A DNA stretch of 64,000 nt from Pseudomonas crudilactis (GCF_013433315.1 NZ_WXVV01000029.1:1-64000), one strand, 5' to 3'. Positions 53,152 through 61,870 are shown, counted from the first letter of the stretch. Translations and numbers: made by a program. The notes: generated from the sequence alone by a model not told the origin.

Positions 53152-53242
53152 CTGTGGGAGCGAGCTTGCTCGCGAATACGCATTAACATTCAACAAATGC
53201 ATTGATTGACACACCGCCTTCGCGAGCAAGCTCGCTCCCACA
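53152..53242. repeat. REP pair (GGGAGCGAGCTTGCTC subtype)
   Basis: Inverted copies of CTGTGGGAGCGAGCTTGCTC lie between the TIGR02450 stop codon and the ybgA promoter, so they separate two same-strand operons. Both arms carry T at the variable position. Confidence 0.93.
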
Positions 53243-53253
53243 GGGGACGGTAT

Positions 53254-53469
53254 TTACTTCCAGCCCTGCAGCCATTCGGCGTTGTTCTGTAGTGTCTGCC
53301 AATCGAGGCGCTCAGCACGCTTGGTCAACACCGCCTGCAACTCAACCGCCAGCACCGTGCCTTCCTCATCACGGAACAACTCGGTCACCAGAAAATGTTT
53401 TTCACGATTCTGCGGCTGTGCTGCTGTCCATTTCGACAGCAGCAATTTACGCGGATTGATGCGGTTCAT
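53254..53469 (-). CDS. TIGR02450 small Trp-rich protein
   Basis: The 71-residue protein shows LLLSKWTAAQPQNREKHFLV and C-terminal tryptophans (DWQTLQ, EWLQGW), the pattern of TIGR02450. Such genes are commonly near photolyase or cryptochrome genes, but no function is known. It overlaps the FAD gene by four bases and should be co-transcribed with it. Confidence 0.85.
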   Translation of the reverse strand: MNRINPRKLLLSKWTAAQPQNREKHFLVTELFRDEEGTVLAVELQAVLTKRAERLDWQTLQNNAEWLQGWK

Positions 53470-54452
53470 TGCAGGTGTTCGTGCAAACGTCGCGCAGCTT
53501 CCTGGCCACTGAGCCAAGCGCCTTCGACGCGCCCGGACAGGCACCAGTCGCCGCAGGCGTAGAGGCCCAGATCGGCATCGGCCAGCGTCGCCCATTCGTG
53601 GCCTGTTGCGGGACGTGCGTAGAGCCAGCGGTGGGCGAGGCTGAAGGTTGGCGCGGGCATGGCGCTGTGCAGCAACTCGGCAAAGGCACCGTGCAGTTGC
53701 TCGATCACCGCTTCCTTGGACAAGTCGATGTGTTGCCGGCTCCACGCGCTGGTGGCATGCAGCACCCAGGTGTCGAGGGTGTTGTCGCGCCCCGGTTTGC
53801 TGCGGTTGCGCGCCAGCCAGTCGAGTGGGCTGTCTTGCACGAAGCAACCTTCGATGGGTGTATCCAGCGGTGTCTCGAAAGCGAGGGCAACGGCCCAGGT
53901 CGGCTCCATTTTCACTCCGGCAGCCGCGCCGGCGAGCTTCGGTGCCGCGGCCAGCAAGGCAGTTGCTTGCGGCGCCGGCGTGGCGATCACGACGTGGCTG
54001 AACGGCCCGTGAGTGAAACCTTCGGCGTCCTGCAAATGCCAATGTTCTTCACCGCGATAGACCTCGGTGATGCGGCAGGCAAAGTGCACTTCCAGGCCGT
54101 TGAGCAGGCCACGAGTGATGGCGCTCATGCGCGGCGTCCCGACCCAGCGGGTCTGCTCGTCCGGCGACAGATTCAGCTGCCCGCCCTGATAGGTGTAGAG
54201 CTGCGGCGTCCACTCGGCGACCCAGCCCAGGCTTTGCCAACGCTGCACTTCAGTGACGAAGCGGCGGTCGCGAGCAGTGAAATACTGCGCGCCCATGTCC
54301 AGCGAGCCAGCGTCGCTGCGCTTGCTCGACATGCGTCCGCCGCTGCCGCGACTTTTATCGAACAATTGCACGGTATGCCCTGTCTCTGTCAGAGCCTGGG
54401 CGGCGGAGAGCCCGGCGATGCCGGTGCCGATGATTGCGATAGGTACAGTCAT
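53466..54452 (-). CDS. Renalase-like FAD-dependent oxidoreductase
   Basis: The 328-residue flavoprotein has IAIIGTGIAGLSAAQALTET with the FAD glycines, FDKSRGSGGRMSSKR, and a C-terminal YACGDWCLSGRVEGAWLSG motif, all typical of renalase-type amine-oxidase relatives in bacteria. These may oxidise wrongly reduced NAD(P)H isomers. The start at 54452 (MTVPIAIIG) excludes 18 residues that would read into the operator. Its promoter has TGTACA sites like those of the ybgA operon. Confidence 0.86.
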   Translation of the reverse strand: MTVPIAIIGTGIAGLSAAQALTETGHTVQLFDKSRGSGGRMSSKRSDAGSLDMGAQYFTARDRRFVTEVQRWQSLGWVAEWTPQLYTYQGGQLNLSPDEQTRWVGTPRMSAITRGLLNGLEVHFACRITEVYRGEEHWHLQDAEGFTHGPFSHVVIATPAPQATALLAAAPKLAGAAAGVKMEPTWAVALAFETPLDTPIEGCFVQDSPLDWLARNRSKPGRDNTLDTWVLHATSAWSRQHIDLSKEAVIEQLHGAFAELLHSAMPAPTFSLAHRWLYARPATGHEWATLADADLGLYACGDWCLSGRVEGAWLSGQEAARRLHEHLQ

Positions 54453-54470
54453 AGGGGCCTCGTTTACCTT

Positions 54471-54506
54471 TCTGTACAGACTACGCCGTGGATGAAACCT
54501 GTACAA
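54471..54506 (-). promoter_or_regulatory. TGTACA operator region of the renalase-like operon
   Basis: A perfect 10-bp palindrome TCTGTACAGA (54471-54480) lies 19 bases before the start codon, and TGTACAA stands at 54500-54506. On the minus strand TTGTAC (54506-54501) could be the -35 with TAGTCT 17 bases later as a weak -10. The TTGTACA element is shared with the ybgA operon promoter. The remaining bases to 54649 hold no gene. Confidence 0.65.
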
Positions 54507-54649
54507 TTTTGTTTTTTGGTATAACTTCTAGCGTTCTCGTTCTGACAGCTTGGCCTATGGTTAAACAATAGAGCCTGCCCGATAGAAAAGATCCCTGCTT
54601 ATAAAAATAGACTAGTGATCCGGGTTAAACGCCACGCGAGGAAGATGTC

Positions 54650-55552
54650 ATGCACATATTGCTGACCGGCGGTACTGGTTTGATAGGACGTCAGCTCTGC
54701 CGACACTGGTTGGGGCAGGGACATCGCTTGACGGTGTGGAGCCGCAAGCCGGAGAAAGTCGCGAAGATTTGCGGTGCACAGGTGCGCGGCATCGCGCGCC
54801 TGGAAGATCTCGGCGAGGAACCTGTGGACGCGATCATCAATCTGGCCGGCGCGCCGATTGCCGATCGGCCATGGACCCATCGCCGCAAAGCGTTGCTGTG
54901 GAGCAGCCGTATCACGCTGACAGAGACGCTGTTGGCCTGGCTCGAAACCCGCGCGCAGAAACCGGCATTGCTGATTTCCGGATCGGCAATCGGCTGGTAC
55001 GGCGATGGCGGTGAGCGCGAGTTGACCGAAGAATCGCCGCCGGTGATCGACGATTTCGCCAGCCAGTTGTGCATCGCCTGGGAGGAAACCGCACTGCGCG
55101 CCGAAGCGCAGGGCATCCGTGTGGTACTGGTGCGAACGGGTCTGGTGCTGTCGGCCGAGGGCGGCTTTTTGTCGCGGTTATTGCTGCCGTTCAAACTCGG
55201 GCTGGGCGGGCCTTTGGGCAATGGTCGGCAGTGGATGCCGTGGATTCATATCAACGATCAAATCGCCCTGATTGATTTTCTTCTGCACCGCGAGCAGGCC
55301 GCTGGTCCTTATAATGCCTGCGCGCCGCAACCGGTGCGCAATCGCGAATTTGCCAAAACGCTGGGCAGCGTGTTGCACCGCCCGGCGTTCATGCCGATGC
55401 CGACGCTGGCGCTGAAAGTCGGCCTCGGCGAAATGTCTTTGTTGTTGCTCGGCGGCCAGAAGGCTATGCCGGCACGCTTGCTGGAAGCGGGTTTCACTTT
55501 CCAGTTCACGGATTTACGCGCGGCCCTGGATGATCTCTCCAGCCGCCTCTGA
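54650..55552 (+). CDS. TIGR01777-family NAD(P)-dependent epimerase-like protein
   Basis: The 300-residue protein has an extended-SDR fold: HILLTGGTGLIGRQLCRHWL at the start, NLAGAPIADRPWTHRRK and the ISGSAIGWYGDGGE stretch, then DUF1731-like C-terminus. This family (E. coli YfcH) has no firm function. It is directly upstream of hemH on the same strand (13 bases), a conserved pairing in Pseudomonas. Confidence 0.88.
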   Translation: MHILLTGGTGLIGRQLCRHWLGQGHRLTVWSRKPEKVAKICGAQVRGIARLEDLGEEPVDAIINLAGAPIADRPWTHRRKALLWSSRITLTETLLAWLETRAQKPALLISGSAIGWYGDGGERELTEESPPVIDDFASQLCIAWEETALRAEAQGIRVVLVRTGLVLSAEGGFLSRLLLPFKLGLGGPLGNGRQWMPWIHINDQIALIDFLLHREQAAGPYNACAPQPVRNREFAKTLGSVLHRPAFMPMPTLALKVGLGEMSLLLLGGQKAMPARLLEAGFTFQFTDLRAALDDLSSRL

Positions 55553-55565
55553 AATAGGACGTTGC

Positions 55566-56591
55566 ATGACCGATCACGCCTTGCTTCTGGTCAACCTGGG
55601 TTCCCCGGCCTCCACCTCGGTGGCCGATGTGCGCAGCTACCTCAATCAATTCCTGATGGACCCGTACGTGATCGACCTGCCATGGCCGGTGCGGCGTCTG
55701 TTGGTGTCGCTGATCCTGATCAAGCGCCCCGAGCAATCGGCCCACGCCTATGCCTCGATCTGGTGGCAGGAGGGTTCACCGCTGGTGGTGCTCAGCCGTC
55801 GCCTGCAACAGCAGATGACCGCGCAGTGGAGCCACGGCCCGGTCGAGTTGGCGATGCGCTACGGTGAGCCTTCGATTGAAACCTGTTTGCTGAAACTGGT
55901 CGCGGCGGGGCACAAGCGCATCACGCTGGCGCCGCTGTATCCACAGTTCGCCGACAGCACCACAACCACGGTGATCGAAGAAGCGAAACGGGTGATCCGG
56001 CAGAACAAGCTCGATGTGCAATTGTCGGTGCTGCAACCCTTCTACGATCAGCCGGAATACCTCGATGCGTTGGTCGAAAGCGCCAGGCCGCATCTGCAAC
56101 AGGATTACGATCACTTGCTGCTGAGCTTCCACGGTTTGCCTGAGCGGCACCTGACCAAACTCGATCCGACCGGCAATCATTGCTTCAAGAATGAAGACTG
56201 CTGCAAGAACGCTTCGCCTGCGGTATTGGCCACCTGTTATCGCGCGCAATGCCTGCGTACAGCGGCGTTGTTCGCGGAGCGCATGGGCCTGCCGGATGGC
56301 AAATGGTCGGTGTCGTTTCAGTCGCGGCTGGGCCGGGCCAAGTGGATCGAACCGTACACCGAAGCGCGCCTGGATGAGCTGGCGAAAAACGGCGTGAAGA
56401 AGATTCTGGTGATGTGCCCGGCGTTTGTCGCCGATTGCATCGAGACGCTGGAAGAGATTGGCGATCGCGGCAAGGAACAGTTCCGCGAAGCGGGGGGGGA
56501 GGAGTTGGTGCTGGTGCCGTGCCTGAATGACGACCGGCAATGGGCTAAGGCGTTGGCAACCCTCTGCGAACGAGCGCCGCTGGCCCTCTAA
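55566..56591 (+). CDS. hemH: Ferrochelatase
   Basis: HemH inserts Fe2+ into protoporphyrin IX, the last step of haem synthesis. I start at 55566 (MTDHALLLVNLGSP), giving 341 residues. The catalytic His189 is in LLSFHGLPERH, followed by CETIEE-like C-terminal metal residues (ADCIETLEEI). A cysteine-rich insert (Cys206, 212, 213, 224 and 229) is notable and could bind a metal or Fe-S cluster. Confidence 0.95.
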   Translation: MTDHALLLVNLGSPASTSVADVRSYLNQFLMDPYVIDLPWPVRRLLVSLILIKRPEQSAHAYASIWWQEGSPLVVLSRRLQQQMTAQWSHGPVELAMRYGEPSIETCLLKLVAAGHKRITLAPLYPQFADSTTTTVIEEAKRVIRQNKLDVQLSVLQPFYDQPEYLDALVESARPHLQQDYDHLLLSFHGLPERHLTKLDPTGNHCFKNEDCCKNASPAVLATCYRAQCLRTAALFAERMGLPDGKWSVSFQSRLGRAKWIEPYTEARLDELAKNGVKKILVMCPAFVADCIETLEEIGDRGKEQFREAGGEELVLVPCLNDDRQWAKALATLCERAPLAL

Positions 56592-56599
56592 AAGCAAAT

Positions 56600-56665
56600 C
56601 GCGAGCAGGCTCACTCCTACAGGTATTGCGTTGACCTTGTAGGAGTGAGCCTGCTCGCGTTAGCT
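56600..56665. repeat. REP pair (TGTAGGAGTGAGCCTGCTC subtype, close-spaced)
   Basis: Inverted copies of GTAGGAGTGAGCCTGCTCGC with only about 15 bases between lie at the ends of convergent hemH and uraA. The spacer is much shorter than in the other pairs. Confidence 0.9.
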
Positions 56666-56693
56666 ATCTGTCAGGCGATGAAGATCTAAAGGT

Positions 56694-57974
56694 TCAGATC
56701 AGCGGCTCATCCGCCTTCTTGTTCTTCCAGCCATCATTGCCCGGCAGAATCAGGTTCAGCGCAATCGCCACCACCGCGCACAACGCGATGCCTTTGAGGC
56801 CAAAGTCGTCTGGACCGGTGCCGGTGCCGACCAGCACACCGCCAATCCCGAACACCAACGTCACCGAGACGATCACCAGATTGCGCGCTTCGCCCAGATC
56901 GATCTTGTGACGGATCAGGGTGTTCATCCCCACCGCTGCGATCGAACCGAACAGCAAGCACAGAATCCCGCCCATCACCGGTACCGGAATGCTTTGCAGT
57001 AGCGCGCCGAATTTGCCGATGAACGCCAGGCTGATAGCGAAGATCGCCGCCCAGGTCATGATTTTCGGGTTGTAGTTCTTGGTCAGCATCACTGCGCCCG
57101 TCACTTCCGCGTAGGTGGTGTTTGGCGGACCACCGAACATGCCGGCAGCGGTGGTGGCAATGCCGTCACCGAGCAGGGTGCGATGCAGGCCTGGCTTCTT
57201 CAGATAGTCGCGACCGGTCACGCTGCCGACGGCAATCACGCCACCGATGTGCTCAATGGCCGGAGCCAGCGCCACCGGAACGATGAACAGAATTGCCTGC
57301 CAGTTGAATTCCGGCGCGGTGAAGTGCGGGATCGCAAACCATGGCGCAGCGGCAATCTTCGCGGTATCGACCACACCGAAATAGAACGCCATAGCAAAAC
57401 CGACCAGCACACCGGAGATGATCGGCACCAGACGGAAGATGCCTTTGCCGAACACCGCCACGATCAGCGTGGTCAGCAGCGCCGGCATCGAGATCAGCAT
57501 CGCGGTCTGGTAATGGATCAGTTCAGAACCGTCACCAGCCTTGCCCATCGCCATGTTCGCGGCAATCGGCGCCATGGCCAGGCCGATGGAAATGATCACC
57601 GGGCCAATCACCACCGGTGGCAGCAGACGGTCGATGAAACCGGTGCCTTTGATCTTCACGGCAAGGCCGAGGAAGGTGTAGACGAAACCGGCCGCCATCA
57701 CACCGCCCATGGTCGCGGCGAGGCCGAACTGGCCCTTGGCGAGAATGATCGGGGTGATGAAAGCGAAGCTCGACGCCAGAAACACCGGCACCTGACGCCC
57801 GGTGACGATCTGGAACAGAATCGTCCCCAGACCTGCGGTAAACAGTGCCACGTTCGGGTCCAGGCCCGTGATCAGCGGCATCAGCACCAGGGCGCCGAAA
57901 GCCACGAACAGCATCTGGGCGCCGGACAGCACCGTGCGCCAGAGCGGATCGTTGAACTCTTGCTGCATGCTCAC
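56694..57974 (-). CDS. uraA: Uracil:H+ symporter
   Basis: The 426-residue NCS2-family permease has about 14 membrane helices. Family marks include MFGGPPNTTYAEVTGAVMLT and PVALAPAIEHIGGVIAVGS with the substrate-binding glutamates. It imports uracil for the upp product; upp overlaps it by four bases on the upstream side. Confidence 0.95.
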   Translation of the reverse strand: MSMQQEFNDPLWRTVLSGAQMLFVAFGALVLMPLITGLDPNVALFTAGLGTILFQIVTGRQVPVFLASSFAFITPIILAKGQFGLAATMGGVMAAGFVYTFLGLAVKIKGTGFIDRLLPPVVIGPVIISIGLAMAPIAANMAMGKAGDGSELIHYQTAMLISMPALLTTLIVAVFGKGIFRLVPIISGVLVGFAMAFYFGVVDTAKIAAAPWFAIPHFTAPEFNWQAILFIVPVALAPAIEHIGGVIAVGSVTGRDYLKKPGLHRTLLGDGIATTAAGMFGGPPNTTYAEVTGAVMLTKNYNPKIMTWAAIFAISLAFIGKFGALLQSIPVPVMGGILCLLFGSIAAVGMNTLIRHKIDLGEARNLVIVSVTLVFGIGGVLVGTGTGPDDFGLKGIALCAVVAIALNLILPGNDGWKNKKADEPLI

Positions 57975-58609
57975 GCGTCCTTCTGCTTGGTGCCGAAGAT
58001 CTTGTCACCGGCGTCGCCAAGCCCTGGGATGATGTAACCGTGCTCGTTCAAGCGCTCATCGATGGACGCGGTGTAGATGGTCACGTCCGGGTGAGCCTTT
58101 TCTACGGCAGCAATGCCTTCCGGTGCGGCAACCAGCACCATCGCGCGGATGTCTTTGCAGCCGGCTTTCTTCAACAGATCAATGGTCGCAACCATGGAGC
58201 TGCCGGTGGCAAGCATCGGGTCGATGATCATCGCCAACCGTTCGTCGATTTCCGGAACCAGTTTTTCCAGATAGGTGTGCGCTTGCAGGGTTTCTTCGTT
58301 ACGGGCAACGCCCACAGCGGAAACCTTGGCACCCGGGATCAGGCTCAGCACGCCTTCCAGCATGCCGATACCGGCGCGCAGGATCGGCACGACGGTGATC
58401 TTCTTGCCGGCGATTTTCTCGACCGACACGGTGCCGCACCAGCCTGCAATATCGTAGGACTCCAGCGGCAAATCTTTGGTAGCTTCATAGGTCAACAGGG
58501 CGCCGACTTCCTGAGCGAGCTCACGGAAATTCTTGGTGCTGATGTCAGCGCGGCGCATCAGGCCGAGTTTATGGCGGATCAGCGGATGGCGGATCTCGAG
58601 GATGGGCAT
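57971..58609 (-). CDS. upp: Uracil phosphoribosyltransferase
   Basis: Upp makes UMP from uracil and PRPP. The 212-residue protein has the PRPP-binding IDPMLATGSSMVATIDLL, the YDIAGWCGT segment, and a C-terminal GLGDAGDKIFGT uracil-binding region. It leads the upp-uraA operon, divergent from hpt (162 bases between). Confidence 0.97.
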   Translation of the reverse strand: MPILEIRHPLIRHKLGLMRRADISTKNFRELAQEVGALLTYEATKDLPLESYDIAGWCGTVSVEKIAGKKITVVPILRAGIGMLEGVLSLIPGAKVSAVGVARNEETLQAHTYLEKLVPEIDERLAMIIDPMLATGSSMVATIDLLKKAGCKDIRAMVLVAAPEGIAAVEKAHPDVTIYTASIDERLNEHGYIIPGLGDAGDKIFGTKQKDA

Positions 58610-58771
58610 GGAAAAACTCCGGCGGCGGGCAAAAAAACCGGCCTAGATTAATCTATCCGAGGGTGATGTCCTATAGGACATTCTGTACGTTAGTCCACAA
58701 ATGCTTGATTCGACCTCGCGGGATGCGTACCTTTGCCCGCTTTTCCGAAATCGAACCCCCTGGAGAGCGCC

Positions 58772-59329
58772 ATGTCCGCTGATCTCGAGCATATCCGTCA
58801 AATCATGCGAGAGGCTGACTGCCTGTACACCGAATCTGAAGTCGAGGCGGCCATCGCCCGCGTCGGTGCACAAATCAACGAGCAACTGGCTGACAGCAAC
58901 CCGGTGGTGTTCTGCGTGATGAATGGCGGCCTGATCTTCTCCGGCAAGCTGCTGACGCATCTGCAATTCCCGCTGGAAGCGTCCTACCTGCACGCGACCC
59001 GTTATCGCAACGAAACCAGCGGTGGCGACCTGTTCTGGAAAGCCAAGCCGGAAGTCTCGTTCATCGACCGCGACGTGCTGATCATCGACGACATCCTCGA
59101 CGAAGGTCACACCCTCGGCGCGATCATCGACTTCTGCAAACACGCCGGCGCGCGCAAAGTGCACACCGCCGTACTGATCGACAAGGATCACGACCGCAAG
59201 GCGCGTCCTGACCTGAAAGCCGATTTCGTCGGCCTGCCGTGTATCGACCGTTACATCTTCGGTTACGGCATGGACTACAAAGGCTACTGGCGCAACGCCA
59301 ACGGGATCTTTGCCGTTAAAGGCATGTAA
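58772..59329 (+). CDS. hpt: Hypoxanthine-guanine phosphoribosyltransferase
   Basis: Hpt converts hypoxanthine or guanine with PRPP to IMP or GMP. The start at 58772 (MSADLEHIRQIM, TGGAGAG upstream) gives 185 residues. The PRPP loop DVLIIDDILDEGHTLG is clear; a GYGMDYKGYWRN stretch near the end binds the base. It pairs with the divergent uracil-salvage genes. Confidence 0.93.
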   Translation: MSADLEHIRQIMREADCLYTESEVEAAIARVGAQINEQLADSNPVVFCVMNGGLIFSGKLLTHLQFPLEASYLHATRYRNETSGGDLFWKAKPEVSFIDRDVLIIDDILDEGHTLGAIIDFCKHAGARKVHTAVLIDKDHDRKARPDLKADFVGLPCIDRYIFGYGMDYKGYWRNANGIFAVKGM

Positions 59330-59334
59330 ACAAG

Positions 59335-59420
59335 ATCAAAAGATCGCAGCCTTCGGCAGCTCCTACATGGGATTGATGTAAACCCGTAGGAGCTGCGGAA
59401 CGCTGCGATCTTTTGCTTTT
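59335..59420. repeat. Second palindromic repeat family, likely terminator of hpt
   Basis: AAAAGATCGCAGC and GCTGCGATCTTTT form long inverted arms around AGCTCCTAC / GTAGGAGCT inner arms. This differs from the REP family above. It lies 6 bases after the hpt stop and, with A and T runs at the ends, would also fold as a terminator in either direction. Confidence 0.85.
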
Positions 59421-59463
59421 AATCCCATGCTAGAGTGCTCGGCCCCGCCCTCCGGAGCCTGTC

Positions 59464-59943
59464 ATGCGCCTCTTTGTCCGCAGCCTCGCCGCGCTTTTCC
59501 TGATCTTCAGCCTGCCGCTGTCCGCCGCGCCGATGCACAGCCAATTCCTGCCGCCGGACGATCTGACCGTGCGCGATGCCGAGCCTGAACAGCAGCAACT
59601 CATGCAGGTCACTGACTATTCCGTAGTGGTGGGCGCACAACGCCAGTCCAATCAACAGCCGATTCCGGTCACGTCACCGCTGCTGATTCGCCTCAAGGGC
59701 AAATCCCTGAACAAGGGCGCGACGATCACTCAGGTGCTGGTCAATTTCGACGGCGAAAGCAAAAGCCTGAAAAAGCCGGTTTATGACGACAAGAGCAAAA
59801 CCCTCACACTGTTTTATCCACAGGCCCAATACCGTGTGATTATCGATCTGCTGCGCAATGACACCGTGTATGTGCAGTTCCTCAGTTACGCCAACGGTCA
59901 TATCTGGGCCGATTTGCACACCGGGGCGCTGCGATCGCGTTGA
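59464..59943 (+). CDS. Conserved secreted protein of unknown function
   Basis: The 159-residue precursor has a Sec signal (MRLFVRSLAALFLIFSLPLS, cleavage near AAP). The mature part of about 137 residues looks beta-rich, with alternating hydrophobic and polar residues and no cysteines. It matches PA4644 by position. No enzyme motif is seen; it acts in the periplasm or envelope. Confidence 0.75.
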   Translation: MRLFVRSLAALFLIFSLPLSAAPMHSQFLPPDDLTVRDAEPEQQQLMQVTDYSVVVGAQRQSNQQPIPVTSPLLIRLKGKSLNKGATITQVLVNFDGESKSLKKPVYDDKSKTLTLFYPQAQYRVIIDLLRNDTVYVQFLSYANGHIWADLHTGALRSR

Positions 59944-60006
59944 GCCGGGCGGCCGGGCAGGGGTAAACTGCCCGCCCCGTGTCATGTCTGCGAGCTGGAG
60001 TCGGCA

Positions 60007-60294
60007 ATGCGTAAAGATAAGAAACAAGTGATTGGTGACGAGATCGGCGATGAGCAGATCAAGCTGTTCCTCGATTTTGAACCGGTCGACGCCACGTCGC
60101 CGTCGCTGCACAAACTGATCAAGGCTTACCGTGGCCTGCGCATCGATGACTTCGAACGCTTCTTGGGCTTCTTCGTTGCGGCTGGCTACGACGTCGATGG
60201 CAAGGACGAACAGGGCAAGACCTTCGTTGAGCTGATCGCCGATCAGCGCAACGCCCCGGAATACATCGAGCTGATCGAAAAGTCCCGCACCTGA
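60007..60294 (+). CDS. PA4642-family protein
   Basis: This 95-residue cytoplasmic protein starts MRKDKKQVIGDEIGDEQIKL and has two halves of helical, acidic character (DDFERFLGFFVAAGYDVDG). I recognise it as the conserved Pseudomonas family named after PA4642. Function is unknown. GGAG at 59996-59999 is a fair ribosome site. A strong terminator follows. Confidence 0.82.
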   Translation: MRKDKKQVIGDEIGDEQIKLFLDFEPVDATSPSLHKLIKAYRGLRIDDFERFLGFFVAAGYDVDGKDEQGKTFVELIADQRNAPEYIELIEKSRT

Positions 60295-60311
60295 GACTTT
60301 TCCCAAGCATA

Positions 60312-60350
60312 AAAAAACGCCCCGCACTCACTGAGTACGGGGCGTTTTTT
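60312..60350. terminator. Bidirectional terminator between PA4642-family gene and mqo
   Basis: AAAAAACGCCCCG and CGGGGCGTTTTTT form a 13-bp stem with a 13-base loop; T runs exist for both directions. It serves the convergent PA4642-family and mqo transcripts. Confidence 0.94.
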
Positions 60351-60361
60351 ATGCGGCAAGA

Positions 60362-61870
60362 TCAAGCGTAGCTTGGGGTCTCGCTGCTTTCTTCAACCAG
60401 TTCCAGCGCGATGTTGTTCTGCGTGTTGATCTTGCGATACAGCGCAGCATCGGTTTCCAGCACCTTTTCACGGGCCGGGAAGATTTCCGCCAGTTTGCCG
60501 GACCACTCGCCTTTGGCCTTGGCCGGAAAGCACTTCTCGATCAGTTCGAGCATGATCGAAACGGTCACCGACGCACCCGGCGAAGCGCCGAGCAGGGCGG
60601 CGAGGGAACCGTCCTTGGCCGCAACCAGTTCGGTACCGAACTGCAGGATGCCGCCCTTTTTCGGGTCTTTCTTGATGATCTGCACGCGTTGGCCGGCCAC
60701 TTCCAGGCGCCAGTCTTCGGCTTTCGCCTCCGGGTAGAAACGGCGCAGGGAGTCCAGACGCTGTTCCATCGATTGCATCACTTCGCTGACCAGGTACTTG
60801 GTCAGGTCCATGTTGTTTTTCGCCACGGCCAGCATCGGCCCGATGTTGCCGGCGCGAACCGACAGCGGCAGGTCCATGAAGGAACCGTGCTTGAGGAACT
60901 TGGTGGTGAAACCGGCGTATGGCCCGAACAGCAGGGATTTCTTGCCGTCGACCACGCGGGTGTCCAGGTGCGGCACCGACATCGGTGGCGAACCCACAGC
61001 GGCCTGGCTGTACACCTTGGCCTGGTGCTGTTTGACCACTTCCGGGTTGTCGCAACGCAGCCACTGGCCGCTGATCGGGAAGCCGCCGAAGCCTTTGCTT
61101 TCCTCGATGCCTGAAGCCTGCAGCAACGGCAGGGCAGCGCCACCGGCACCGAGGAAGACGAACTTGGCGTCGACTTCACGGCTGCTGCCGCTGTTGACGT
61201 CCTTGATGCTGACGGTCCAGCCACTGCCGTTACGCTTGAGGCCGGTCACGCGCTTGCAGTATTTGACTTGAGCATCGGGAGCGCTGGTCAGGTGCTTGAG
61301 CAACTGATTGGTCAGGGCGCCAAAGTTGACGTCAGTGCCGTTCATCACGCGGGTCGCGGCGAGGACTTCGTCCGGCGAGCGGCCCGGCATCATCAGCGGC
61401 ATCCACTCGGCCATCTTGGCCTTGTCTTCGGTGTACTCCATGTCGGCGAACGCGTGATGCTTGTGCAGCACGTCGAAGCGCGACTTGAGGAAGGACACGC
61501 CTGAGTCGCCCTGGACGAAGCTCAGGTGCGGCACCGGGCTGATGAAGGATTTGCACGAGCCGAAGGTGCCTTTTTTGGTCAGGTACGACCAGAACTGCTT
61601 CGACACCTCGAACTGGGTGTTGATGTGCACGGCTTTCTTGATGTCGACGGTGCCATCGGCGGCTTGCGGCGTGTAGTTCAGCTCGCACAGGCCGGCGTGA
61701 CCGGTACCGGCGTTGTTCCACGGGTTGGAACTCTCCGCAGCACCGGAATCCATCAGCTCGACGACTTCCAGCTTGATCGCGGGGTCGAGCTCTTTGAGCA
61801 GTACGGCAAGGGTGGCACTCATGATGCCGGCCCCAACCAGTACTACGTCGACTGCTTCGTTATGCGCCAT
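60362..61870 (-). CDS. mqo: Malate:quinone oxidoreductase
   Basis: Mqo is a membrane-associated FAD enzyme that oxidises malate and passes electrons to quinone, replacing or supporting malate dehydrogenase in the TCA cycle. The 502-residue protein has the FAD motif VLVGAGIMSATLAVLLKELD, the NNAGTGHAGLCELNYTP stretch and the conserved LLGASPGASVTVSIMLELIE region. It is transcribed alone after a long leader or promoter region. Confidence 0.96.
   Translation of the reverse strand: MAHNEAVDVVLVGAGIMSATLAVLLKELDPAIKLEVVELMDSGAAESSNPWNNAGTGHAGLCELNYTPQAADGTVDIKKAVHINTQFEVSKQFWSYLTKKGTFGSCKSFISPVPHLSFVQGDSGVSFLKSRFDVLHKHHAFADMEYTEDKAKMAEWMPLMMPGRSPDEVLAATRVMNGTDVNFGALTNQLLKHLTSAPDAQVKYCKRVTGLKRNGSGWTVSIKDVNSGSSREVDAKFVFLGAGGAALPLLQASGIEESKGFGGFPISGQWLRCDNPEVVKQHQAKVYSQAAVGSPPMSVPHLDTRVVDGKKSLLFGPYAGFTTKFLKHGSFMDLPLSVRAGNIGPMLAVAKNNMDLTKYLVSEVMQSMEQRLDSLRRFYPEAKAEDWRLEVAGQRVQIIKKDPKKGGILQFGTELVAAKDGSLAALLGASPGASVTVSIMLELIEKCFPAKAKGEWSGKLAEIFPAREKVLETDAALYRKINTQNNIALELVEESSETPSYA

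Noticed and set aside
3801..56665. Regularly repeated palindromes that could suggest a CRISPR array
   Set aside because: The repeats are spread one pair per site over 50 kb and are inverted, not direct; they are REP elements.
59813..59822. TTATCCACA DnaA box
   Set aside because: It lies inside the coding region of the secreted 159-residue protein; no origin-like context.
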